Assembly (NCBI GenBank): GCA_030621255.1 | Contig: JAUXHZ010000045.1 | Coordinates: 1-7,599 of the forward strand | DNA: 7,599 nt | Direction of reading: 5' to 3' | Origin: Candidatus Latescibacterota bacterium | GTDB taxonomy: Bacteria > Krumholzibacteriota > Krumholzibacteriia > Krumholzibacteriales > WJIX01 | Shown: in pieces, positions 1 to 6,067 of the stretch | How positions within the stretch are numbered: the stretch's first letter is position 1 | Layout: every line of letters starts with the position of its first letter | Notes under the pieces: generated by a model | Database searches by the model: none | Seen by the model: only the letters and a program-made list of their open reading frames with translations | Told to the model about the DNA's origin: nothing | Position numbers and translations under genes: made by a program

Positions 1-1416
1 ACTGTTGTTAATAATCCCTACCGCTCTTCTTTCAGCGTTATCTATCTCAAAGGTACTGATTTTATCAAAAAGGTTTTCTTTCTCTATCGAGAAAACCCTT
101 AATTTTTTATTACTAAACCCATACAGCTTATCTGAATAACAGAAAATATCATCCAGTTCCGCGGCAAATTTTACGTATCGTTTGTCAATTTGCCCGTCTT
201 TGCCGGAAAGATAATAACAGAATCCATCATCACAAACAGCCAGGAGCCCATCCTCAACAGCGGCAAGCCGTAAAATGTTTCTTTCCAGATCTCTCCGCCA
301 CACTAAACGCGCGCCATCCTCCGCGCGGACAAGAAAGTAAATTCTGGATTTGCGCGTAAAGTTAACTCCGCACGCGGCGAAATCAACACCTGCCACAACA
401 TCGGCTATCTTTGCCACGGTATTTATTTCATCTATCTCTACCTCTTTTTCAGGCCGAACCGGCGTTCGCGGGGGATAGGGAAATACCACAAATACGAGTT
501 TACTCTCCGCGCGTCCTTTTAGATTCTTCTTTAACAGGAACCCTGGGAGTTCCACTGCATTTCCATATTCCGGCGGATCAAAGCAAATATCATAAAAGGA
601 AAGTGTGTCTTGCCGCCTGCCGTATACACCAGGATCTATCCTCACGGGAATAGCTTCTACCTTGATCGACAATTGAACATTATATGGGTCTTTGACTTTG
701 ATCTCTTCAATATTTTTATCCCTTTTTTTCCTGCCTGGAACCGAAACAATTTCATACGGCGAGAGGTCCGGAGAAAGAGGAAAATAAAGGTACCCTTCCC
801 TTTCCTCACCCGGCTTCAGGGTAAGAGATTGAAAGAAATGCCGGTCACTCATCTTATAGAAAGAATTTCCTGCAATCCCTCTAAATAATCTTCCCCTGGT
901 AGCTTCGTCATAGATATAATAGCCGCCCAGAGGGGGGAAAATGGTACCCGCTACAACATTCCCAACACCTTTTTTCCTGTATCCGGAACTTTTGCCCCCC
1001 CGCATCTTTTCAATAACCTCAAATGGCTTAAGGGGCAAAAAATCCTCTCCTTCAACCGAAAACGATATTCCGCCAAGTTTTTCACGGAGCCCGGGGAAGA
1101 AAGATCCATTTAGTACAATCGGTGCCGTATCATTGTTCCGTACCCCAACCAGTACGGGAATAATTCCCGAATCGGGAAGGAAGGTGTGGAAAAGCTGATT
1201 GATTTCTTCGGGATCAGAAAGAAATTGAGCTGACACCCCGATACCGGCGCCCGGGATTTGTTCTTTTTCCTGAAATTCTATCGTAGAGAATTCAAGCCTT
1301 CGGCAGGATAAAAACAACACACTCAGAATAATAAGAAAAAGGGCTGCACCTTTCACCTGAGACAAACTCCTGAATTTGTTTCTGCTAATAATATTATGCC
1401 GTCCCGCGTCAATCAC
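1..1416 (-). CDS. Putative lipoprotein with beta-sandwich-like and propeller-like regions, unknown function (C-terminus cut by window)
   Basis: An open frame of 472 codons runs from a GTG at 1416 to the window edge without a stop, so the C-terminus is missing. I do not recognise the family. A hydrophobic stretch (about residues 24-37) ends in LFLSC, with Cys38 as a plausible lipidation site. The -3 residue is Phe rather than the usual Leu, so the lipobox is imperfect. About residues 60-215 look like an extracytoplasmic beta-sandwich: 'VLVGVRNNDTAPIVLN' at 88-103 and a 'LKPGEEREGYLYFPL' strand at 200-214. Residues 220-330 are charged and proline-containing. From about 340 there are repeats of short beta strands with DG/DK turns (for example 'GLLAVCDDGFCYYLSGKDG' around 390-408), resembling PQQ- or WD-like propeller blades. 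It follows the activase gene by 22 nt, so it is likely in the same operon. A second GTG at 1356 gives a more typical 18-residue signal peptide. The coding call is firm; lipidation and propeller are inference. Confidence 0.82.
   Translation of the reverse strand, partial: MIDAGRHNIISRNKFRSLSQVKGAALFLIILSVLFLSCRRLEFSTIEFQEKEQIPGAGIGVSAQFLSDPEEINQLFHTFLPDSGIIPVLVGVRNNDTAPIVLNGSFFPGLREKLGGISFSVEGEDFLPLKPFEVIEKMRGGKSSGYRKKGVGNVVAGTIFPPLGGYYIYDEATRGRLFRGIAGNSFYKMSDRHFFQSLTLKPGEEREGYLYFPLSPDLSPYEIVSVPGRKKRDKNIEEIKVKDPYNVQLSIKVEAIPVRIDPGVYGRRQDTLSFYDICFDPPEYGNAVELPGFLLKKNLKGRAESKLVFVVFPYPPRTPVRPEKEVEIDEINTVAKIADVVAGVDFAACGVNFTRKSRIYFLVRAEDGARLVWRRDLERNILRLAAVEDGLLAVCDDGFCYYLSGKDGQIDKRYVKFAAELDDIFCYSDKLYGFSNKKLRVFSIEKENLFDKISTFEIDNAERRAVGIINNS
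1367..1371 (-). promoter_or_regulatory. Second Shine-Dalgarno-like site for an alternative lipoprotein start
   Basis: A second AGGAG lies 10 nt before an in-frame GTG at 1356 (codon 21). Starting there gives the compact signal peptide 'MKGAALFLIILSVLFLSC', with the Cys at position 18, which is more typical of lipoproteins. Sequence alone does not decide between the two starts. Confidence 0.45.
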
Positions 1417-1425
1417 AATTTTTCA

Positions 1426-1430
1426 CTCCT
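1426..1430 (-). promoter_or_regulatory. Shine-Dalgarno site for the upstream lipoprotein start
   Basis: AGGAG on the minus strand lies 9 nt before the GTG at 1416, inside the 22-nt gap after the activase stop. This supports the longer start, which places Cys38 after a long basic N-region. Confidence 0.6.
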
Positions 1431-1438
1431 GTCAATTT

Positions 1439-2092
1439 TCAATATTCTATTTCATTTTTGAGCCCTTCAATAAGAACAGCCCTTCCGAGAGGTATAACCT
1501 TACAGTATTTATCCATTAAATCAAGAAAACACTTATTATCACAGAAGCCGCCTGACAAGTAAAGTTCAGAAGGCCTTTGTGTGAAATTAAATACATTGCG
1601 GACCATCCCGTGTATAAATTCGGCAATACTTCTTTCGGGCGCTTCACCGCTTGAAACGGACTCTAAAACCCTCTCCATCCCGAATACCCCGCACGTCACA
1701 TTTATCCAGCTATCGACCGGCTCAAGAGAGGGAAAGTCGATCTCGTAATAGTTCGCGAGAAGTTCAATTGTCGCGCCGGTTGTCGCGCCACAGGCAAGAT
1801 TCCAGTCAATCTTTTTAACCTTCCTCCCTTTGAATCTGATATACTTTATATCCCTCCCCCCCACATCAACAATCGAAAAATCGTCTTTATCAACAAGAGA
1901 AAGCCCGCCTTCAGCCAATGCCAGCAACTCATTTTTGAATTTCCCGCATCTCTTTTCAGCGCTGTGCCCGGTTGCAACAGCAAAGGGAGCGCCGTTTCTA
2001 CGAACCATCTCACGCGTTGTTGTAATCTCCAGCGAATCCGATTCTACATCGAGTATTTTCGTCCAGGTGCTGCCGCAATCAGCGAGTTTCAC
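1439..2092 (-). CDS. HgdC/BadF-type ATPase (2-hydroxyacyl-CoA dehydratase activase family)
   Basis: This 217-residue protein belongs to the BadF/BadG/BcrA/BcrD (HgdC) branch of the ASKHA fold. Known members are homodimeric, bridged by a [4Fe-4S] cluster, and use ATP to push an electron at low potential into a partner enzyme. Visible motifs in order: phosphate-1 'DCGSTWTK' (5-12); 'ATGHS' (40-44) in place of the usual TGYGR; phosphate-2 'VDVGGRDIK' (75-83, compare DIGGQDxK); 'NLACGATTGATIE' (98-110, compare NDKCAAGTGRFLE); 'CGVFGMERVLES' (134-145, compare CTVFAESEV); and the adenosine motif 'LYLSGGFCDNKCFL' (177-190). Cys101 and Cys134 match the two family cluster ligands. It is shorter than typical HgdC (about 260 residues). 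The start is a GTG with GGAG 6 nt upstream. An in-frame TGA a few codons further upstream rules out a longer protein. It sits 39 nt after the Cys-rich gene, its likely partner. The family is confident; the substrate is unknown. Confidence 0.9.
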   Translation of the reverse strand: MKLADCGSTWTKILDVESDSLEITTTREMVRRNGAPFAVATGHSAEKRCGKFKNELLALAEGGLSLVDKDDFSIVDVGGRDIKYIRFKGRKVKKIDWNLACGATTGATIELLANYYEIDFPSLEPVDSWINVTCGVFGMERVLESVSSGEAPERSIAEFIHGMVRNVFNFTQRPSELYLSGGFCDNKCFLDLMDKYCKVIPLGRAVLIEGLKNEIEY

Positions 2093-2098
2093 TTTCTT

Positions 2099-2102
2099 CT
2101 CC
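2099..2102 (-). promoter_or_regulatory. Shine-Dalgarno site of the activase gene
   Basis: GGAG (within CTGGAGAAG) lies 6 nt before the GTG at 2092 and fixes a non-ATG start for the activase. Confidence 0.65.
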
Positions 2103-2131
2103 AGGTAGGCTCAAAAAACACGGGCCCTTCA

Positions 2132-2890
2132 TTATTGACCAGGGTAAGATAATTTAATAAAGGCTTCCACCTTCGAAAGTATTGAATTATTTACATCACG
2201 ATGACAGTCGATAAAAAGTCCGTCATATTTCTCGGCCAGATGATGCGCCAGATCCTGTTTAGCGCAGAAGCTCTGTGTGAAAAATACCGTGGGAACATTT
2301 TCGCCCACGTAACACTCCATCTCCAAATCACCGGGGCTCCCCGCTTCAACACACCTTGTCCAACCATAAATATGCGTTGTCGGCGGGAAAATATCCAAAA
2401 TTCTGAAGTCGTGAGGAGGAACGCCCCAGAAACCATGAGTCGGTTCACACGCCCGTTTATGATTATCGGGAGGAGGAGGCTGGACAACCATTTCCATTAT
2501 CCTGTCCACTCTCTCAGCCAGAGAACCCTCAGCAGTGGAATAAACAAGAGGCCTTTTTTCGAATTGTTCCGGAAGAAAACGCGATTCAATAACGTTAAAT
2601 CCTTCCTCCTTCAAAAGGAACGCGGCGTACCTGCCCCTGTCACATTTTCCTTCACCCACATCGGCAACGATCGCTACCAGTTTATTTGAAAGTTCCATCG
2701 CGTTATCTACGATATTCGCAATTATTCGGCAAGTGGTGGATTGAATAATCCTTGAATCAGGAGCGTCCCGCGCGACATCCAGGTCTACAAGTTCCAGGTC
2801 ACGTCCAAAACGCTCTCTTACTGATTTAAGAACAGAACGCCCGGGGAATCCGTAATACCCGATCAATTTTTTCGATTTCAAGTTTTCCAT
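2132..2890 (-). CDS. Cys-rich protein, probable partner of the HgdC-like activase (HgdB-related at best; function unknown)
   Basis: This is a soluble 252-residue protein without signal peptide or membrane segment. It has seven cysteines: 54, 83, 148, 180, 193, 209 and 229. The N-terminal part alternates hydrophobic strands and helices in a Rossmann-like way ('KLIGYYGFPG' at 8-17, 'LVAIVADVGEGKCDRG' at 71-86). The central block is unusually rich in Cys, His, Trp and Pro: Cys148, 'FWGVPPHDF' at 154-162, then 'PPTTHIYGWTRC' at 169-180. The C-terminal part ('TVFFTQSFC' at 201-209, 'DGLFIDCHRD' at 223-232) again looks alpha/beta. Dehydratase subunits HgdB/HgdA also bind Fe-S clusters through cysteines and are served by an HgdC ATPase, but they are much longer (around 350-450 residues), and I cannot align this protein convincingly to them. 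The assignment as electron acceptor of the neighbouring ATPase rests on gene pairing. The ATG at 2890 is the only sensible start, yet no Shine-Dalgarno precedes it. It lies 24 nt after the EIIA stop. Confidence 0.8.
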   Translation of the reverse strand: MENLKSKKLIGYYGFPGRSVLKSVRERFGRDLELVDLDVARDAPDSRIIQSTTCRIIANIVDNAMELSNKLVAIVADVGEGKCDRGRYAAFLLKEEGFNVIESRFLPEQFEKRPLVYSTAEGSLAERVDRIMEMVVQPPPPDNHKRACEPTHGFWGVPPHDFRILDIFPPTTHIYGWTRCVEAGSPGDLEMECYVGENVPTVFFTQSFCAKQDLAHHLAEKYDGLFIDCHRDVNNSILSKVEAFIKLSYPGQ

Positions 2891-2914
2891 AGGATAATAG
2901 TAAAAGAAAAACTG

Positions 2915-3376
2915 CTAACCGCCATTTTCAATATTCTCGATAATTTCAAGTACCTTCTCGGCATTTCCGGCTTTAAGAAGATTTTCTCTAACACCCTCAA
3001 TCCCGACCATCTTGACAATTCTGGCAATAGCCTGAACATGCGGGCCGGCTTCTGAGGAAGGGGCAATCATCAGAAAGAAAATATGGGCTGGCTTCCCGTC
3101 GAAAGAATCAAAATTAATACCCTCTCTGGAAATACCGATCACAATCCTCAACTTGTCGACCTCGTCACATTTCGCGTGAGGAATAGCAATCCCCTTCTCC
3201 AAACCGGTGCTCCCCTCATTTTCTCTTTCCATAACAGCCTGATAAATCACGTCCACCCCGCAGCATGTCATACTCTCGGAAAGTATTTCCACAAGTTCTT
3301 CTATAACCTCTTCCTTATCTTCAGCTATAAGGTTGGTACTAATACACTCAATTTTGATGTAATCCGTCAACTTCAT
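2915..3376 (-). CDS. PTS EIIA domain protein (fructose/mannitol/Ntr class)
   Basis: This is a stand-alone 153-residue EIIA domain of the PTS_EIIA_2 type, normally a cytoplasmic phosphocarrier that receives phosphate from HPr or NPr. The active-site motif is 'GIAIPHAK' at 62-69, with His67 as the predicted phospho-accepting residue. Other family features are the N-terminal 'LTDYIKIECISTNL' strand-helix (3-16), the 'VMERENEGSTGLEKG' helix-turn (48-62), 'AHIFFLMIAPSSEAGPHVQAIARI' (split as 97-106 and 107-120) with conserved His113, and the C-terminal 'LLKAGNAEKVLEII' helix. The length matches single-domain EIIA(Ntr)-like proteins, and no EIIB or EIIC follows, so it is probably regulatory rather than a sugar transporter component. 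I chose the ATG at 3376 because AGG sits 7 nt upstream and the family starts there. The frame is open to a TTG at 3457, but that start has no ribosome-binding site. A true ptsN orthologue or an EIIA-like paralogue are both possible. Confidence 0.9.
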   Translation of the reverse strand: MKLTDYIKIECISTNLIAEDKEEVIEELVEILSESMTCCGVDVIYQAVMERENEGSTGLEKGIAIPHAKCDEVDKLRIVIGISREGINFDSFDGKPAHIFFLMIAPSSEAGPHVQAIARIVKMVGIEGVRENLLKAGNAEKVLEIIENIENGG

Positions 3377-3484
3377 TTCATAACCTGCCTTTGAAGATGT
3401 ATCCCGCGTCTGGATTTGTCTTAGACGAAACTTAATTAATTCAGTGAGGGAACGCAAGGAGCAGACTTTTTTCGTTCAAAAAAC
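3377..3484 (-). other. 108-nt intergenic gap, the longest in the window
   Basis: This spacer between the universal stress gene and the EIIA gene is much longer than the other gaps. It holds a TTAATTAA palindrome (3432-3439) and a small GTCTTAGAC palindrome (3418-3426). I see no strong hairpin with a T-run and no good -35/-10 pair. A weak internal promoter or a processing site is possible, not shown. Confidence 0.4.
3384..3390 (-). promoter_or_regulatory. Shine-Dalgarno site of the EIIA gene
   Basis: AGGCAGG lies 7 nt upstream of the ATG at 3376. It decides the short start over the TTG at 3457. Confidence 0.6.
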
Positions 3485-3976
3485 CTACAGGGCCTCAAAG
3501 ATATTTTCTATTCTTTCTTCTCCCCTCACAACCATCACCGGGCAGGAGACCTTTCTTAATATCCGTTCTCCCTCTTCATAGAATGAATCTTTCAGGCTCT
3601 GCACCTCGCCAAGCTCCCCCTGAATAACAAGATCAGCTCCATACTCCTCTACTTCCCGCAGCACCTCTTCATAAACAACCCCTTTACGAAGAATAGTCTC
3701 CAACTGCACTCCCTTGCTCTCAGCGAGTTTCTTAACATAGTCCAAATACCTTTTCCCGTCATCCTCAATATCTCTTTCGTAATCCATTTTCTCTACCTTT
3801 ACAAAAATCTTCGCTTTGAGAAGTTCGTTTAAAAGGTTTTCATTTACAACATAGACCGCGCGCAGCTTGCTCCCGTAGACTTTAGCCATTGTAATAGCCA
3901 TACGGGTAGCCAGAACAGATGATTCACTTCCGTCAACATAGAGAAGAATATTTTGCAAGGGATTTACACTATCCAT
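3485..3976 (-). CDS. Universal stress protein (UspA family) with altered nucleotide loop
   Basis: This 163-residue cytoplasmic protein has a UspA-type alpha/beta fold. It opens with 'NILLYVDGSESSVLATRMAI' (9-28), containing the conserved first-strand Asp15 and the Ser-rich turn. It continues with 'GSKLRAVYVV' (35-44), the helix 'GKRYLDYVKKLAESKGV' (74-90), 'LETILRKG' (92-99), 'GADLVIQGELG' (113-123) and 'RILRKVSCPVMVVRG' (138-152), the canonical last strand. In ATP-binding members the loop reads G-2x-G-9x-G-S/T. Here Gly120 and Gly123 are present, but the next glycine is Gly136 followed by Glu, 12 residues on, so ATP binding may be lost or changed. The ATG at 3976 has AAGGGG 6 nt upstream and overlaps the end of the ATPase D gene by 8 nt, suggesting translational coupling. 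The longer reading to 4066 would overlap D by about 100 nt and adds only non-family sequence. The role in this operon is unknown; stress or energy-state sensing is an inference. Confidence 0.92.
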   Translation of the reverse strand: MDSVNPLQNILLYVDGSESSVLATRMAITMAKVYGSKLRAVYVVNENLLNELLKAKIFVKVEKMDYERDIEDDGKRYLDYVKKLAESKGVQLETILRKGVVYEEVLREVEEYGADLVIQGELGEVQSLKDSFYEEGERILRKVSCPVMVVRGEERIENIFEAL

Positions 3977-4610
3977 TGACTTCCCCTTTTCTGCGGGAAA
4001 GACGGTCTTTGACCAGTTTAAGAACAAAGAACGCTTCCCTTTCCGATTCTTCGAGAGCCATTTCAATATATTTTAAGGTTTCCTGATAATCAGGAATAAA
4101 TATTTTCTCAAGGGCATTCACGCGCCTGATTGTCTTTGCCACTTCCCGGGACAGCCTCACAAGTGAAATGCGCGCTTCAGCCAAATCACCCAGGAGATGG
4201 AGGACTTCACGAAATCTTTTTATCGTTTCATCGATCCAGACACTGCTCTCCGGAGCCGCGAAATATGGCGGCGAATCTTTGAATTTAACCTTTACATTCG
4301 GCAGAGAAACCCCCATCACCCTTCTCTGCGAGAAAGAAATATCAGATTTGATATTCACTCCGGGAGCTACAAGACTTATCTCCCTTCTTCCCATACGAAG
4401 GGTTAATTGATCGAGGGCCTCAAATGCCTCACTCAATCTCTTTTCCGTGTTTCGCTGAGCCTCGACAGTACGATCAATAAGGCCCATAAGCTCTACAACA
4501 AGAATCTTTCGTTTTTGATCAAGCAGTTTCCACCCCTCCTCGGCGAACCCCAATTCACGTTTGATCTTCATCATGTTGGTTTTTGTCGGCGCTACTTCAT
4601 ATTTTGCCAT
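3969..4610 (-). CDS. atpD: V/A-type ATPase subunit D (central rotor stalk)
   Basis: Subunit D (also named NtpD) forms the rotating coiled-coil shaft inside the A3B3 head and passes torque between the head and the membrane ring. At 213 residues it is of normal length. The N-terminal helix shows 'APTKTNMMKIKRELGFAEEG' (7-26) and 'LLDQKRKILVVEL' (29-41), matching the family PTK...L...L..AEEG..LL..KR pattern. The middle, about 80-130, is the beta-rich head-tip region with 'SFSQRRVMGVSLPNV' around 93-107. The C-terminal helix carries the diagnostic 'RRVNALEKIFIPDYQETL' (162-179) and 'ALEESEREAFFVLKLVK' (185-201). The two long terminal helices pair as an antiparallel coiled coil in known structures. 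The ATG at 4610 has GGAG 10 nt upstream. The gene follows B by 48 nt, and its last 8 nt overlap the universal stress gene, where subunits I and K would often be found. Confidence 0.96.
   Translation of the reverse strand: MAKYEVAPTKTNMMKIKRELGFAEEGWKLLDQKRKILVVELMGLIDRTVEAQRNTEKRLSEAFEALDQLTLRMGRREISLVAPGVNIKSDISFSQRRVMGVSLPNVKVKFKDSPPYFAAPESSVWIDETIKRFREVLHLLGDLAEARISLVRLSREVAKTIRRVNALEKIFIPDYQETLKYIEMALEESEREAFFVLKLVKDRLSRRKGEVNG
3983..3988 (-). promoter_or_regulatory. Shine-Dalgarno of the universal stress gene inside the ATPase D coding end
   Basis: AAGGGG lies 6 nt upstream of the ATG at 3976 and within the last codons of subunit D, whose TAG is at 3969-3971. Ribosomes finishing D are well placed to reinitiate. 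Confidence 0.6.
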
Positions 4611-4658
4611 ACAATCACTTCTCCAATATATACCATCTGCTTGCCGTCCAAGCTCTTC

Positions 4659-6053
4659 CTACTCCCTGCCGTAATATTTGTTAATTTCTTCCTCGGAAAT
4701 TCTGTAGAGTTCCTCCTTCGGCAGAGAGGATAAAATCTTCCATCCTAAATCAAGAGTTTTAATAATATCCCTGTTTTCATACTCACCCTGAGTTAAAAAT
4801 TCGTTTTCAAACCTTTCTCCAAATTCTAAATATATCTTGTCCAGCGGGGCGAGTTCCTCTTCACCTATAACGGCGGCGAGAGCCCTTACATCCTTCACAT
4901 GAGAATAGGCCGCGAATAGCTGGCTCGCGACATGGGCATGATCCTCTCTCGTCATGCCCTCGCCGATACCATCCTTCATCAGACGCGAAAGAGAGGGCAG
5001 CCCCGCTATCGGCGGATAAATATTTCTGTGATCCAGTTCCCTTTCAAGAACTATCTGCCCTTCTGTAATGTAACCTGAAAGATCCGGAACGGGATGTGAA
5101 ATATCATCGTTGGGCATTGTCAAAATCGGCATCTGCGTAATTGAACCCTCAATACCCTTAATCATTCCGGCGCGTTCGTATATAATCGAAAGATCACTGT
5201 AAAGATATCCCGGGTAGCCCTTTCTGCTCGGTATTTCCTCGCGTATCGTGGAAATTTCCCTCAGTGATTCACAGTAATTCGTCATGTCGGTCAGGATAAC
5301 AAGTACATGCATATTCATATGAAAAGCCAGATATTCCGCCGCTGTCAACGCTGTTCGAGGGGTCACAAGCCTTTCAACAGACGGGTCATCGGCGAGATTT
5401 AAGAAGAGGACAACCTTTTCCAGAACACCGGATTCTTCAAAGTTTTTTATAAAATATCTTGCCACATCGTGTTTTATTCCCATAGCCGCAAAGACCACCG
5501 CGAATGACGCGTCTTCCCCGATTATCTTTGCCTGGCGGGTTATCTGAGCAACAATCTTGTTATGAGGAAGCCCTGAACCGGAAAAAATGGGCAGTTTCTG
5601 GCCGCGCACAAGCGTATTCATCCCGTCGATCGCGGAAATGCCTGTCTGAATAAATTTCTGAGGATACTCTCTGGCCGTCGGATTAATCGGGAGACCATTA
5701 ACATCCATCCTTAGATCTTCCCTGGGCGGGGGGCCGTCATCTATCGGTTGGCCAAGCCCGTTAAAAACCCTTCCGAGTATCTCTTCGCTAACCCCGAATG
5801 TTAACGGCTTACCGCGGAAACGTACTCTTGTCCCGGGGATGGAAAGCCCGGATGTCCCTTCGAAGATCTGAATCACAGCCGCGCCTTCACTGGCTTCGAG
5901 CACCATTCCAAGCCTGACGTTTCCAGCCGGGTCTATAACCTCGGCAAGTTCATTATACCCGACATTATGAATCCCCTTTACCATGACAAGAGGGCCTGAA
6001 ACCTCTTCAATTCCTATATATTCTCTGCCGCTGCTGATATTCTTATCCGTCAT
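4659..6053 (-). CDS. atpB: V/A-type ATPase subunit B (non-catalytic nucleotide-binding subunit)
   Basis: Subunit B (NtpB) alternates with A in the A3B3 hexamer and supplies residues to the catalytic interface. It is complete at 464 residues, the usual size. The N-terminal beta barrel is at about 13-85 ('[20 protein letters not shown]' at 15-34). The nucleotide-binding domain starts near 88 ('[20 protein letters not shown]'). As is normal for B, the P-loop is absent and replaced by '[10 protein letters not shown]' (157-166). Further family landmarks are '[17 protein letters not shown]' (185-201), '[18 protein letters not shown]'-like sequence at about 250-268, '[20 protein letters not shown]' (275-294), and '[20 protein letters not shown]' (352-371), in which Arg357 is the predicted arginine finger. 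The C-terminal helical domain follows. The ATG at 6053 lies 14 nt after the A stop, with GGTG 5 nt upstream as a weak ribosome-binding site. No family feature I looked for is missing. Confidence 0.97.
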   Translation of the reverse strand: MTDKNISSGREYIGIEEVSGPLVMVKGIHNVGYNELAEVIDPAGNVRLGMVLEASEGAAVIQIFEGTSGLSIPGTRVRFRGKPLTFGVSEEILGRVFNGLGQPIDDGPPPREDLRMDVNGLPINPTAREYPQKFIQTGISAIDGMNTLVRGQKLPIFSGSGLPHNKIVAQITRQAKIIGEDASFAVVFAAMGIKHDVARYFIKNFEESGVLEKVVLFLNLADDPSVERLVTPRTALTAAEYLAFHMNMHVLVILTDMTNYCESLREISTIREEIPSRKGYPGYLYSDLSIIYERAGMIKGIEGSITQMPILTMPNDDISHPVPDLSGYITEGQIVLERELDHRNIYPPIAGLPSLSRLMKDGIGEGMTREDHAHVASQLFAAYSHVKDVRALAAVIGEEELAPLDKIYLEFGERFENEFLTQGEYENRDIIKTLDLGWKILSSLPKEELYRISEEEINKYYGRE

Positions 6054-6067
6054 AAATTCACCATTTC

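Noticed and set aside
411..1198. Three plus-strand open frames (411-653, 610-888, 941-1198)
   Set aside because: They lie opposite a continuous 472-codon minus-strand frame with a lipoprotein-like signal and ribosome-binding site. Their translations show no family features.
2201..2689. Plus-strand open frame of 162 codons
   Set aside because: It is a shadow of the Cys-rich gene on the minus strand. The minus frame fits the operon spacing and has the orderly alpha/beta composition of a real protein.
3418..3439. Palindromes GTCTTAGAC and TTAATTAA as an operator or terminator
   Set aside because: They are short, AT-rich and not followed by a T-run. They could easily occur by chance.
3377..3457. 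N-terminal extension of the EIIA protein to a TTG at 3457
   Set aside because: The extra 27 residues are not part of the EIIA domain and the TTG has no ribosome-binding site, whereas the ATG at 3376 does.
3977..4066. N-terminal extension of the universal stress protein to 4066
   Set aside because: It would overlap subunit D by about 100 nt and adds 30 basic residues that are D coding sequence read in another frame. The internal ATG has a strong ribosome-binding site.
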